Below, one piece after another: positions 9,768-18,221 of a stretch of 64,000 bases of DNA. The translations under genes and the position numbers were made by a program. The notes under the pieces are model-generated. The model saw only the letters and a list, made by a program, of their open reading frames with translations, searched no databases and had not been told where the DNA came from. The stretch comes from JBBSOK01 sp965219125 (GTDB lineage: Bacteria > Bacteroidota > Bacteroidia > Flavobacteriales > Flavobacteriaceae). Each line of letters opens with the position of its first letter. Position 1 is the first letter of the stretch. The stretch spans positions 2,046,001 to 2,110,000 of the forward strand of contig CBDCMO010000002.1 in NCBI GenBank assembly GCA_965219125.1. Direction: 5' to 3'.

Positions 9768-10757
9768 ATGAAAAAACAAATTTTAATTACGGGTGCGGCT
9801 GGTTTTTTAGGAAGTCATTTATGTGATAAGTTTATATGGGAAGGATATAAAGTTATCGCGATGGATAACTTAATTACGGGCGACTTAAAAAATATTGAAC
9901 ATCTTTTTAAGCTTGAAGATTTCGAATTTTACCACTACGACGTAACCAAATTTGTGCACGTTCCCGGAAAGGTTGATTATATTTTGCATTTTGCATCACC
10001 AGCAAGCCCGATAGATTATCTTAAAATCCCTATTCAAACCTTGAAAGTTGGCTCGTTGGGCACACACAATTTACTTGGTTTGGCTAAAGAAAAAAATGCT
10101 CGAATTTTAATTGCATCAACCTCTGAAGTTTATGGCGATCCGCTAATCCATCCACAAACCGAAGAATATTACGGCAACGTAAACACTATTGGTCCGCGCG
10201 GGGTTTATGATGAAGCCAAGCGGTTTCAAGAATCTATAACTATGGCGTATCACAGGTTTCACGGTGTTGAAACACGTATTGCACGAATATTTAATACATA
10301 CGGACCAAGAATGAGGCTTAATGATGGGCGTGTAATACCGGCGTTTATAGGCCAAGCTTTGCGTGGGGAAGATTTAACGGTTTTTGGAGATGGTAGTCAA
10401 ACCCGCTCCTTTTGTTATGTTGATGATGAGGTTGAAGGCCTTTTTAGATTGTTGCTAAGCGATTATTCAGATCCAGTAAACATTGGTAATCCCGAAGAAA
10501 TTACCATTTTAGATTTTGCTGAAGAAATAATAAAATTAACAGGCACTCAACAAAAAATAATATTTAAACCTTTACCGAAAGACGATCCGATGCAGCGCGA
10601 ACCCGATATTACCAAAGCACGGGCCATTTTAAGCTGGGAGCCAAAGATTTCTAGAGAGGTTGGTATGCAGAAAACTTTTGAATACTTTAAAAACTTATCA
10701 AAAGAAGAGTTGTACAAAAGCGAACACAAAGATTTTTCTAAACATAATAAGGCATAA
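9768..10757 (+). CDS. UDP-glucuronate decarboxylase (UDP-xylose synthase)
   Basis: 329-residue extended short-chain dehydrogenase. NAD motif GAAGFLGSH (residues 9-17), STSEVYGDPL, catalytic Tyr147 and Lys151 in RGVYDEAKR, and the hallmark ARIFNTYGPRM and GDGSQTRSFCYVDD stretches of the UXS group. It converts UDP-glucuronate to UDP-xylose with internal NAD recycling. It is tightly coupled to ugd upstream (3-base gap) and to the sugar transferase downstream (5-base gap). The alternative, another NDP-sugar epimerase/dehydratase, is less likely given the ugd neighbour and UXS-like motifs. Confidence 0.88.
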   Translation: MKKQILITGAAGFLGSHLCDKFIWEGYKVIAMDNLITGDLKNIEHLFKLEDFEFYHYDVTKFVHVPGKVDYILHFASPASPIDYLKIPIQTLKVGSLGTHNLLGLAKEKNARILIASTSEVYGDPLIHPQTEEYYGNVNTIGPRGVYDEAKRFQESITMAYHRFHGVETRIARIFNTYGPRMRLNDGRVIPAFIGQALRGEDLTVFGDGSQTRSFCYVDDEVEGLFRLLLSDYSDPVNIGNPEEITILDFAEEIIKLTGTQQKIIFKPLPKDDPMQREPDITKARAILSWEPKISREVGMQKTFEYFKNLSKEELYKSEHKDFSKHNKA

Positions 10758-10762
10758 GCTAC

Positions 10763-12115
10763 ATGTTCAAAAATGGACGATATTCTGGATTGCTTAGGCC
10801 TATTTCTTACGGAATAGATCTCTTTATAATCCATTTTTTTGGGTATGAGTTTTTCCAGCCGCAAATTCCATTTTTCAATTTTTTCGTCTTCATCAGTATT
10901 GGTTGGATTTTGCTATCATTACGTTTAGGCTTTTACGAAATATATAGGTTTACGCATCTTACCAAAATTATGTCCTTGGTTGGCAAACAAGCCATTATTT
11001 TTCTACTCATGCTATTTGCTTTCTTTGGTTTTTACAACAGTTTTAAAGTAGATCCATCAACAATTTTCAATTACTTTCTTACGGTAACAATTCTCACCAC
11101 AATTTTTAAACTTGCAATTTTCTTTCTTCTGAAAAAATTCAGATTATTTATGAAGGGAAATGTTCGTAATGTGGTCATTATTGGCTTAAATCAAAAAACG
11201 GAGCAACTGCGTAAATTCTTCATCGAACGCCCAGAATTTGGATATAGTCTGATAAAAATATTCGACTTAAAAGGAGATAATAAGCACAGTATGGAAGACT
11301 GTTTAGAATATATTACGAATAATAAAGTAGATGAAATATATTCTTCAGTGTCTGAACTTACCAACCAAAACATAGTAAAACTGATAGACTATGCAGATAA
11401 CAATCTAAAAATTCTAAAGTTTTTACCGGACAATAAGGAAATTTATACCAAACAACTCGATTTTACCTATTACGGAGTTTTACCAATATTGGCGTTACGA
11501 AAAATCCCGATGGACGAGCCTTTTAATAAATTTATAAAAAGAGGTTCAGACATAATTCTATCGCTTATTGTAATTGTCGGTATTTTATCTTGGTTAACGC
11601 CACTGTTGGGATTATTGATTAAGTTGGAATCCAAAGGACCTATATTTTTTAAACAAAAAAGAAACGGTTTGGACTATAAAGAATTTTATTGCTATAAGTT
11701 TCGGTCTATGAAACCAAATGCAATGGCGGATTTACATCAAATTAAAAAAGGAGATATTAGAGTAACTAGAGTCGGTAAAATTATTAGAAAAACTAGTATA
11801 GACGAGCTTCCGCAATTTATTAATGTGCTAAAAGGAGAGATGAGTGCAGTAGGCCCAAGACCTCATATGGTGAGCCATACGCATATGTATGCCGAGCGGA
11901 TAGATAAGTTTATGGTACGTCATTTTATAAAACCGGGAATTACCGGTTTGGCGCAAGTAAGCGGTTTTCGTGGCGAAGTTGATAGTGATAACCACATTAT
12001 AAGTCGCGTAAAATATGATATTTTCTATCTCGAAAACTGGTCTTTATTTCTTGATTTAAAAATAGTTTTTCAAACATTATATAATGCGTTACGAGGTGAA
12101 GACAAAGCCTATTAA
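10763..12115 (+). CDS. Undecaprenyl-phosphate sugar phosphotransferase (WcaJ/WbaP-type)
   Basis: 450 residues. The N-terminal half has about four membrane helices and a CoA-binding-like domain (VVIIGLNQKTEQLRKFF). A further hydrophobic segment (about residues 255-280) precedes the catalytic bacterial sugar transferase domain with KQKRNGLDYKEFYCYKFRSM, RKTSIDELPQFINVLKGEMS, AVGPRPHM and KPGITGLAQVSG. Family knowledge: these enzymes load the first sugar-1-phosphate onto undecaprenyl phosphate and so start repeat-unit assembly. The start follows the UXS gene by five bases and the end overlaps the next gene by 32 bases. Confidence 0.9.
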   Translation: MFKNGRYSGLLRPISYGIDLFIIHFFGYEFFQPQIPFFNFFVFISIGWILLSLRLGFYEIYRFTHLTKIMSLVGKQAIIFLLMLFAFFGFYNSFKVDPSTIFNYFLTVTILTTIFKLAIFFLLKKFRLFMKGNVRNVVIIGLNQKTEQLRKFFIERPEFGYSLIKIFDLKGDNKHSMEDCLEYITNNKVDEIYSSVSELTNQNIVKLIDYADNNLKILKFLPDNKEIYTKQLDFTYYGVLPILALRKIPMDEPFNKFIKRGSDIILSLIVIVGILSWLTPLLGLLIKLESKGPIFFKQKRNGLDYKEFYCYKFRSMKPNAMADLHQIKKGDIRVTRVGKIIRKTSIDELPQFINVLKGEMSAVGPRPHMVSHTHMYAERIDKFMVRHFIKPGITGLAQVSGFRGEVDSDNHIISRVKYDIFYLENWSLFLDLKIVFQTLYNALRGEDKAY

Positions 12116-12872
12116 AAGCAATTTGCCTTTGGTAAGTATTATAACGCCATCTTATAATGCAGCAAAATATATTGAAGAAACCATAAAATCTGTCCAAAAC
12201 CAAACGTTTACAAATTGGGAGCACATTATTGTTGATGATGGCTCTACTGACGATACCATAAAAATTGTTGAAAATCTCACCCGTTTAGAAAACCGCATAA
12301 GGTTTATAAAACTTGATATCAATTCAGGAAGCGCAGTTGCTAGAAACATTGGAATTGAAAATGCCAGCGGAAGTTACCTAACCTTTATAGACAGTGACGA
12401 TATTTGGTTTCCGAATTTTATAGAAAACAGTATAGCGGTCATTAATAAATCTGCCGTGCCATTCGTTTTTTCTTCGTACCGGCGGGCTAATGAAAATTTG
12501 GAGTTTGTGTATTCAGATTTTATTGTTCCTCAAAAAGTTACATATACCGATGTTTTAAAAACGAATAGTATAAGTTGCCTTACCGCATTTTTAGATTTAA
12601 GCGTTTTAGGGAAAAAAGAAATGCCTTTGGTTCGAAAACGTCAAGATATGGGTTTGTGGCTTCAGTATCTGAAGGAAATTCCATTTGCAAAGGGAATTTT
12701 AGAACCCATGGCAATCTATAGAATTAGGGAAAATTCCCTGTCAAGAAATAAATGGAAACTTTTAAAATCTCAATGGTTTTTTTATAGAAAAATTGAAAAT
12801 ATTTCGGTGATAAAATCCAGTTACTATTTACTTTGCTGGTCTTATTTGGGGTTTTTGAAATATCGAAAATAA
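12084..12872 (+). CDS. Family 2 glycosyltransferase
   Basis: 262 residues with a GT-A fold: LPLVSIITPSYNAAKYI, IIVDDGSTDDT, ARNIGIENASGSYLTFIDSDD (DxD-type metal site) and a C-terminal RKRQDMGLWLQYL, typical of capsule and LPS GT2 enzymes. No membrane anchor. It starts inside the upstream priming transferase gene, so translation is probably coupled, and closes the plus-strand cluster 33 bases before the convergent AMP ligase gene. Donor and acceptor are unknown. Confidence 0.85.
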   Translation: MRYEVKTKPIKSNLPLVSIITPSYNAAKYIEETIKSVQNQTFTNWEHIIVDDGSTDDTIKIVENLTRLENRIRFIKLDINSGSAVARNIGIENASGSYLTFIDSDDIWFPNFIENSIAVINKSAVPFVFSSYRRANENLEFVYSDFIVPQKVTYTDVLKTNSISCLTAFLDLSVLGKKEMPLVRKRQDMGLWLQYLKEIPFAKGILEPMAIYRIRENSLSRNKWKLLKSQWFFYRKIENISVIKSSYYLLCWSYLGFLKYRK

Positions 12873-12905
12873 CTTTAAAATATCTGAATTTTCTTTTGAT
12901 TAATT

Positions 12906-14219
12906 TCAACTCTTCACTAACGTAACAAACTGTTTCAATTTTCCACTTTTACTCCTTTTTAAAACTTCAACCCTTTCAAAGGTAACGGTTAATCCTTTTT
13001 CCAAATATTCAAAAAGGGTGTTTTTAACTTTCGTCTTTTCAATTTCAGTTAAATCTTTATTCGAAGTAAATGTTATTTTAAAGCTATTTATTGCGGTTTG
13101 CTCAATTACAAATTCCTTTACATTTCCGTCATTTGAAATGATACTTTTTGTAACATAGTAAAAAGTTAATCCGGGCACTGTTTTGCCACTTGGGAGGATT
13201 GCAATGTCGTTTGTTCTGCCAATTAATTGTTTTAAAATTGGTTTTTTCGGACTGCTTTTTATGGATAAACTTCCAACGTCGCCAATTTCGTAACGTATCA
13301 TTGGGTGTGCTTTGTTGTATAAGGATGTAATTAAAATACGCCCAGATTTTCCCAATTGCAACGGTTTATTTTCATCATCAACAATTTCAACGAAAAGGGT
13401 TTTGCTATTTACTACAAATTCATTTTTGGTATTCATAAAGGCAATCACATCAAGTTCCGAAGCGCCGTATTCGTTTATAATTGGTACGTTAAAAACCTTT
13501 TCCATCAACAATTTATCATCTTCAAAAAGCATTTCACTTGTAACAATGCAGTATTTTAAAGTTGGGCAAATATCCGTTAACACAAGATTCCTTGTTGCTA
13601 AAAATTTTGCAAAGAGAACTATCGAACTTGTATAACCATTTATGTAATAAAATTTTTTTCTTCGGAAGGAATTCAGAATTAACTTCAACCTTTTATCAGA
13701 AAGATCAAAAATTGGAAAGCGATATCTATTGCTGAAGTAATCCTTTAACCGTTCAAAATAATAACCTTTTTTATCTAACGGAATGCCATAAAAACGCGCT
13801 TGCAATGTTGTGTTGAAATCTATTCCCAATTGCCCAAATATATCAATAATATGTGCCCAAGTTAAGGCATGACAATATTTATCTTTTGCAAAAATAAATG
13901 GCGTGCCGCTTGAACCTGAAGTATTGTTTACAAAAACAGATTTTATTTTGTAACCATCCGAAAGCCTCTCTTCAAGCGGACATTGAAGATTTGTCTTAGT
14001 AAGAATTGGAATATTTTGCCAATCAGAAATATCCGTAGAACCTATAAAATTTTTATAAAATGAATTATTTTGAAGATGATAATCAACAATTTCCCGTTTC
14101 TTATTTTCTAAATACGAAAGATAATTTTCTTCGGAAATAGCCTTGATATTTTCAAAAACAATTGTGGCTTTATTCAACGGAAAGCCTTTTAATTTAAGTG
14201 AAAAATCAAATAATCTCAT
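12906..14219 (-). CDS. CapK/phenylacetate-CoA ligase family AMP-forming enzyme
   Basis: 437 residues from ATG 14219; a TTG nine bases upstream is possible but less likely. Motifs: VNNTSGSSGTPFIFAKDKY (nucleotide-binding loop), INEYGASELDVIAF (adenylate motif), RYEIGDVGSL and QLIGRTNDIAILPSGKTVPG. It belongs to the PaaK-like group that includes CapK of capsule clusters; members activate a carboxylate with ATP, possibly for transfer onto a sugar. It is convergent with the polysaccharide cluster, and its position argues for glycan decoration over phenylacetate breakdown. The substrate is unknown. Confidence 0.75.
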   Translation of the reverse strand: MRLFDFSLKLKGFPLNKATIVFENIKAISEENYLSYLENKKREIVDYHLQNNSFYKNFIGSTDISDWQNIPILTKTNLQCPLEERLSDGYKIKSVFVNNTSGSSGTPFIFAKDKYCHALTWAHIIDIFGQLGIDFNTTLQARFYGIPLDKKGYYFERLKDYFSNRYRFPIFDLSDKRLKLILNSFRRKKFYYINGYTSSIVLFAKFLATRNLVLTDICPTLKYCIVTSEMLFEDDKLLMEKVFNVPIINEYGASELDVIAFMNTKNEFVVNSKTLFVEIVDDENKPLQLGKSGRILITSLYNKAHPMIRYEIGDVGSLSIKSSPKKPILKQLIGRTNDIAILPSGKTVPGLTFYYVTKSIISNDGNVKEFVIEQTAINSFKITFTSNKDLTEIEKTKVKNTLFEYLEKGLTVTFERVEVLKRSKSGKLKQFVTLVKS

Positions 14220-14243
14220 TTTTCGCAATCAATTCTTTTCACT

Positions 14244-14271
14244 AAATAATAGGCAATTTCGCCTATTATTT
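14244..14271. other. Perfect 11-bp hairpin in a divergent promoter region
   Basis: AAATAATAGGC and GCCTATTATTT flank a 6-base loop. It lies between divergently read genes, 25 bases ahead of the AMP ligase ATG, where a terminator would not be expected. It may be a protein-binding palindrome or a 5' leader structure. Confidence 0.5.
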
Positions 14272-14320
14272 CAGTTACATTAATTAGTTGGACAATTTAC
14301 AAACATTTATTTTTGAAAGC

Positions 14321-14346
14321 AGGTTTTCGGTACAATTTGAAAACCT
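14321..14346. repeat. Dispersed palindromic repeat, AAGGTTTT family (diverged copy)
   Basis: AGGTTTTC and GAAAACCT arms with a 10-base spacer. It shares its core with copies at 14429, 21006 and 27808. Confidence 0.4.
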
Positions 14347-14370
14347 TTTCGAGATTTAAAATCACTCAAC

Positions 14371-14378
14371 TATCTTTG
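14371..14378 (+). promoter_or_regulatory. Putative -7 box (TATCTTTG) of purD
   Basis: Matches TAnnTTTG 89 bases before the purD ATG; the leader between them contains a palindromic repeat. Confidence 0.4.
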
Positions 14379-14428
14379 TTTTTGAGTTATTAAAAAAGTT
14401 GGAAATCTGTAAATTATAATTCTCCGGT

Positions 14429-14454
14429 AAGGTTTCAAAAACCTTGTAGGTTTT
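14429..14454. repeat. Dispersed palindromic repeat, AAGGTTTT family
   Basis: AAGGTTTCAAAAACCTT followed by GTAGGTTTT, 14 bases before purD. Same core as at 21000-21030 and 27803-27830. Confidence 0.6.
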
Positions 14455-14467
14455 AAAAAATCCAGTT

Positions 14468-15736
14468 ATGAATATCTTAATCCTTGGTTCTGGCGGTCGC
14501 GAACATACATTTGCATATAAAATTGCAGAAAGTGAACATTGCGACAAACTCTTTGTAGCTCCCGGAAATGCAGGAACTTCCCAAATTGCTACAAACGTTG
14601 CTATTTCTCCAACCGACTTTCCTTCAATAAAAAATTGTGTGTTAGAGAATGACATTGAAATGTTAATTGTTGGCCCCGAAGATCCTTTGGTTGCTGGCAT
14701 TCAAGATTATTTTGCGGATGATACTCTATTAAAAAATGTAATGCTAATTGGCCCAAGCAAAAAAGGCGCTCTTTTGGAAGGAAGCAAGCAACGCGCAAAA
14801 GAGTTTATGTTACAGCACAATATTCCCACGGCAGCTTATAAAAGCTTTACAGCAAAATCTGTAGATGCCGGAAAAGTATTTTTAGAAACGCTAAGAGCAC
14901 CTTACGTGCTTAAAGCTGATGGATTGGCTGCCGGCAAAGGTGTGCTTATTTTACATAATTTAAAGGAAGCCAAAGAAGAATTGGAAAATATGCTGAATGG
15001 TAAGTTTGGACAAGCAAGCCAAACTGTTGTAATTGAAGAATTTTTAGAAGGGATAGAACTCAGCGTTTTTGTTTTAACTGATGGCAAAAATTATAAAATT
15101 TTACCAACAGCCAAAGATTACAAACGTATTGGCGAAGGTGATATTGGCTTAAATACGGGTGGAATGGGCGCAATTTCTCCAGTACCGTTTGTAGATGCAA
15201 CATTAATGGAGAAAATTGAAAAGCGAATAGTAAAGCCAACAATAAACGGTCTTGCAGAAGAAAAAATTGAATATAAAGGCTTCGTTTTTATTGGTATTAT
15301 AAAAGTTGGAGACGAGCCGTATGTTATTGAATATAACGTGAGAATGGGCGATCCGGAAACGGAAGTAGTTTTACCGCGCATTAAAACAGATTTGGTAGAA
15401 CTTCTAAAAGCAACTGCCCAGCAAAAATTAGAATCAATAGATTTAGAAATTGATGGGCGCGCAGCAACAACAGTTATGCTGGTTTCTGGCGGTTATCCTG
15501 AGAATTACGAAAAAGGAAAGATGATTAGAGGGCTTGAAAATATAACAGATTCAATCGTATTTCACGCCGGCACAAAACCTGAAAATAAAAAAATAATTAC
15601 AAATGGCGGTCGCGTTTTGGCCATTACATCCTTAGATTTAGATTTTAAAAAGGCATTAAAAAAATCCTATCAAAACATACAAAAAGTATCTTTTGATAGG
15701 ATGCAGTATCGAACCGATATAGGATTCGATTTATAA
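14468..15736 (+). CDS. purD: Phosphoribosylamine-glycine ligase
   Basis: 422 residues, full family length. N-terminal MNILILGSGGREHTFAYKI, ATP-grasp part with PYVLKADGLAAGKGV and VVIEEFLEGIELSVF, NTGGMGAISPVPF, and the metal-binding YNVRMGDPETEVVLPRI. It joins phosphoribosylamine and glycine with ATP in the second step of purine synthesis in the cytoplasm. Its last bases overlap the end of the convergent DUF6341 gene by six. A promoter-like box lies at 14371. Confidence 0.95.
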   Translation: MNILILGSGGREHTFAYKIAESEHCDKLFVAPGNAGTSQIATNVAISPTDFPSIKNCVLENDIEMLIVGPEDPLVAGIQDYFADDTLLKNVMLIGPSKKGALLEGSKQRAKEFMLQHNIPTAAYKSFTAKSVDAGKVFLETLRAPYVLKADGLAAGKGVLILHNLKEAKEELENMLNGKFGQASQTVVIEEFLEGIELSVFVLTDGKNYKILPTAKDYKRIGEGDIGLNTGGMGAISPVPFVDATLMEKIEKRIVKPTINGLAEEKIEYKGFVFIGIIKVGDEPYVIEYNVRMGDPETEVVLPRIKTDLVELLKATAQQKLESIDLEIDGRAATTVMLVSGGYPENYEKGKMIRGLENITDSIVFHAGTKPENKKIITNGGRVLAITSLDLDFKKALKKSYQNIQKVSFDRMQYRTDIGFDL

Positions 15737-15958
15737 ATCGCTTTTATACGTATATGTACTTTCGGTATTTTCGTTAAACTTTTTAAGCTGTAAACACCAA
15801 TATACAAAGGCAGAAGCACCAATTAACAATAATATCCAAGAGAATATATTTGCAAGCAACCAGCTTTCGTTTTGGAGCGCACGTAATGCATTATAAGGAA
15901 CAAATAAAACATTATCGGCCAATGATTGTATGCCTTCGTAAAAACCTTTCCAACTCAT
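15731..15958 (-). CDS. DUF6341 family small membrane protein
   Basis: 75 residues from the ATG at 15958 (MSWKGFYEGIQSLADNVLFV); a Met seven codons upstream is less consistent with the family. One hydrophobic helix (ANIFSWILLLIGASAFVYWCL) follows a short amphipathic part, and the tail is charged. Relatives in Flavobacteriaceae are sometimes named uracil phosphoribosyltransferase by transfer from a neighbouring gene; this protein is far too short and lacks any phosphoribosyltransferase motif. It is divergent from the DUF6427 gene 39 bases away. Function unknown. Confidence 0.7.
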   Translation of the reverse strand: MSWKGFYEGIQSLADNVLFVPYNALRALQNESWLLANIFSWILLLIGASAFVYWCLQLKKFNENTESTYTYKSDL

Positions 15959-15997
15959 ATCTTTATATTTACACCGCAAAAGTATAAAATTACGGGT

Positions 15998-16948
15998 ATG
16001 CTTACAAGCTTTTTCGGTAAATCTAGTCCAATAAATTACGTGCTCGTCGGTGTGTTTATTTTGATAGGTTATGTATTTGGGGCACTTTCAGGCTCTGGCT
16101 TTCTTATTACCTACAATCTGGCACTACTTAATTTCCTATTTCTTATACTTTTTGTTCTTAGCATGCTTTTGCTGGATTTCATTATTAGAAAAAATGCGCT
16201 TACAAAGCAGAACAATTACACCATTTTGTTTTTTGCCTGTTTTATGGTGATGTTGCCTGTTGTTTTTTTTGCCCGCGATATATTTATAGCAAACTTTTTT
16301 CTATTGCTGGCGCTTCGCAGAATTATGAGTTTACGCTCGGGCACAAATACTGAAAAGAAGATTTTGGATGCATCTATTTATATTACCATCGCCTCATTTT
16401 TTGTATTTTATAGTTTTATAATCGTAATTGCGTTGGTGTTGGCAATATTTAAAACGCCAAATGCTAGTTATAAACATTTATTAATTCCGATTATTGGGTT
16501 TTTTGCCATATTCGGAATTAATACAGCCATTCAATTTTTACTTTATGATAGTTTTGATTGGTTTTATAATTGGCATCAAACAGTAAGTTTTCAATTTGGC
16601 GCTTACAACAAACCCGCCATTTTAATACCTGTTGCCGTAATTGGCGCATTTTTAATTTGGACGGTAATACATCGCATTCAGCGACTATCACAAGTTCCAT
16701 TAAAAGAACGCCCTAACTACACACTTTTAACAATCGTACTTGGTTGCACTTCTTTAATTTCTATTTTAACGCCCGTAAAAACGGGGGCAGAACTGTTATT
16801 TATTTTTGCACCGCTTTCAATAATGATTACAAATTATATGGAAACAATGGGTAATTTAGAAAAGGTATCGCAAAAAATTGAATTTTGGTTTAAGGAAATT
16901 TTGTTGTGGTTGGTAGTTATTTTAGCAGTTGTAATGTTGATTATTTGA
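15998..16948 (+). CDS. DUF6427 family polytopic membrane protein
   Basis: 316 residues starting at MLTSFFGKSSPINYVLVG, the conserved family N-terminus. An upstream in-frame Met (15926) would lie inside the divergent gene and is unlikely. About nine to ten transmembrane segments, for example YVLVGVFILIGYVFGALSG and LLLWLVVILAVVMLII-like ends. Found beside purD and DUF6341 in Flavobacteriaceae. No enzymatic motif is visible and the function is unknown. Confidence 0.7.
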   Translation: MLTSFFGKSSPINYVLVGVFILIGYVFGALSGSGFLITYNLALLNFLFLILFVLSMLLLDFIIRKNALTKQNNYTILFFACFMVMLPVVFFARDIFIANFFLLLALRRIMSLRSGTNTEKKILDASIYITIASFFVFYSFIIVIALVLAIFKTPNASYKHLLIPIIGFFAIFGINTAIQFLLYDSFDWFYNWHQTVSFQFGAYNKPAILIPVAVIGAFLIWTVIHRIQRLSQVPLKERPNYTLLTIVLGCTSLISILTPVKTGAELLFIFAPLSIMITNYMETMGNLEKVSQKIEFWFKEILLWLVVILAVVMLII

Positions 16949-16951
16949 AAC

Positions 16952-17590
16952 ATGCGAAGCCTTCAAGAAATAGAATTTGAATTAAAAAAACGCCTGCCGT
17001 ATCACTATTCTTGGGGACAAAAACAAAACGATATTTGGGACAAGCACACTAACTTTATATACGAAACCGAAAATTGGGAAACTTTAATAGAAAAGATTAA
17101 AACTTTAGTTATTGATAAATCTTTAGACAAACGGCAAGCGTTTAATTATGCGGCAAACCGTTGGTACAATTTCTGGAGCGCACAAGCCGTAGAACAGATT
17201 TTTTCGGAAAATGCAGGTATAAGACCAGTTTTCAACAGCAAAGATTCCGAAAAAGACTTTTATCTTTTCAATATTCCATTCGATCATAAAACAACCGTGT
17301 TTCCAAAACAATTCGGGAAGGCTTATAAATATGCCAAAGAGCATAAAAGAGAATTAATCGAATGGCTTTACAAAAACCAAAGCTCCCAAAAACGGCATCA
17401 TTTTAAAAATAGATTGTTTATAGTTGTATATGATTTTAATGGTGAACATTGGAAATTAAAGGCAGAAATTGGAATACTTAAAAAGGCAATAAATGGGTAT
17501 GTTAGAACATTCAAGAATGAAAATCTTCAAACGTTTACATTTGTTGAAGGTGAAGAAACAGTGAGTGATATTATTTGGGTTGTTCGCTGA
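16952..17590 (+). CDS. Uncharacterised 212-residue protein, possible PD-(D/E)xK nuclease
   Basis: I do not recognise this family with certainty. It is soluble and basic, with no signal peptide. A stretch DFYLFNIPFDHKTTVFPKQF (about residues 102-121) places an acidic-x-Lys (DHK) after an earlier acidic residue on hydrophobic strands, the spacing seen in PD-(D/E)xK nucleases. The later RLFIVVYDFNGEHWKLKAEI could be core strands. It starts three bases after DUF6427 and lies about 600 bases before a D12 adenine methylase, so a role as the restriction partner is conceivable but unproven. Confidence 0.45.
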   Translation: MRSLQEIEFELKKRLPYHYSWGQKQNDIWDKHTNFIYETENWETLIEKIKTLVIDKSLDKRQAFNYAANRWYNFWSAQAVEQIFSENAGIRPVFNSKDSEKDFYLFNIPFDHKTTVFPKQFGKAYKYAKEHKRELIEWLYKNQSSQKRHHFKNRLFIVVYDFNGEHWKLKAEIGILKKAINGYVRTFKNENLQTFTFVEGEETVSDIIWVVR

Positions 17591-17665
17591 AATATGAATT
17601 TTAATTTTTGAAAGGTTTTAAATCATTGTGAAGGAAGCAATTTTATTTCCATTCGTAATTTTCTG

Positions 17666-17673
17666 TATCTTTG
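17666..17673 (+). promoter_or_regulatory. Putative -7 box (TATCTTTG) of the DUF433/DUF5615 pair
   Basis: Matches TAnnTTTG and ends only four bases before the ATG at 17678, implying a very short leader or a leaderless transcript. Confidence 0.5.
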
Positions 17674-17677
17674 AATC

Positions 17678-17923
17678 ATGCAAAAAACAGAAAAAATATC
17701 AAATTACATCAACACCGATTCTGAAATTCTTGGTGGTACTGCGGTTTTTTCTGGAACACGTATACCAATTTCCATTCTTTTCGATTATCTGAAAGGTGGT
17801 GACACACTTCAGGATTTTATTGAAAATTATCCAAGTATAAATATTGCATCTGCAAAAAGAGTTATTGAATTTTCTGCCGAAAACCTTTTGAAAATGAATG
17901 CCAAGAATGAAGCTGCTGCTTGA
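17678..17923 (+). CDS. DUF433 antitoxin-like protein
   Basis: 81 residues with the DUF433 signature ILGGTAVFSGTRIPISILFDYLKGGDTLQDFIENYPSI, a small winged-helix fold. Family knowledge: DUF433 genes commonly precede a DUF5615 PIN-like gene and act as the antitoxin and DNA-binding partner. Here the toxin-like gene starts inside it (overlap at 17907-17923). The pair lies between an unknown protein and an adenine methylase. Confidence 0.85.
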   Translation: MQKTEKISNYINTDSEILGGTAVFSGTRIPISILFDYLKGGDTLQDFIENYPSINIASAKRVIEFSAENLLKMNAKNEAAA

Positions 17924-18221
17924 TGAAAATCTTCCCAATAAATTAAAGTTTCGATTTCCAGATTATTATGATGTCAGGACTGTTCCAGAAATGAATTGGG
18001 GCGGTATCAAAAATGGAGATTTATTAAAAAATATGCATATTTTAATAACAATTGATAAAATCTTCAGCCATCAGCAAAATTTAGTAAAATATCAAATAAT
18101 CTTAACCGTTTTTGACGCAATTGATAATAGATATGAAACACTTGTCAATTTTATTCCTGAATTAATTTTATTATTGACCACGAATCTTACTTCTGGTGTT
18201 TTTGTACTTCAAAAGCAATAA
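17907..18221 (+). CDS. DUF5615 PIN-like toxin
   Basis: 104 residues starting at MKLLLDENLPNKLKFRF. An in-frame Met three codons earlier (17898) is possible, but the family begins with the strand holding the first catalytic Asp (LLLDENL). Later acidic positions occur in GGIKNGDLLKNMH and LITIDKIFSHQQN. The usual TxDxDF motif reads TIDKIF, so one acidic position differs. Family knowledge: PIN-like folds are Mg-dependent RNases. It ends exactly where the methylase ATG begins (18222). Confidence 0.8.
   Translation: MKLLLDENLPNKLKFRFPDYYDVRTVPEMNWGGIKNGDLLKNMHILITIDKIFSHQQNLVKYQIILTVFDAIDNRYETLVNFIPELILLLTTNLTSGVFVLQKQ

Noticed and set aside
15731..15958. Uracil phosphoribosyltransferase
   Set aside because: The protein has only about 75 residues with a membrane helix and no phosphoribosyl-binding loop; the name is a transfer error from neighbouring genes in relatives.
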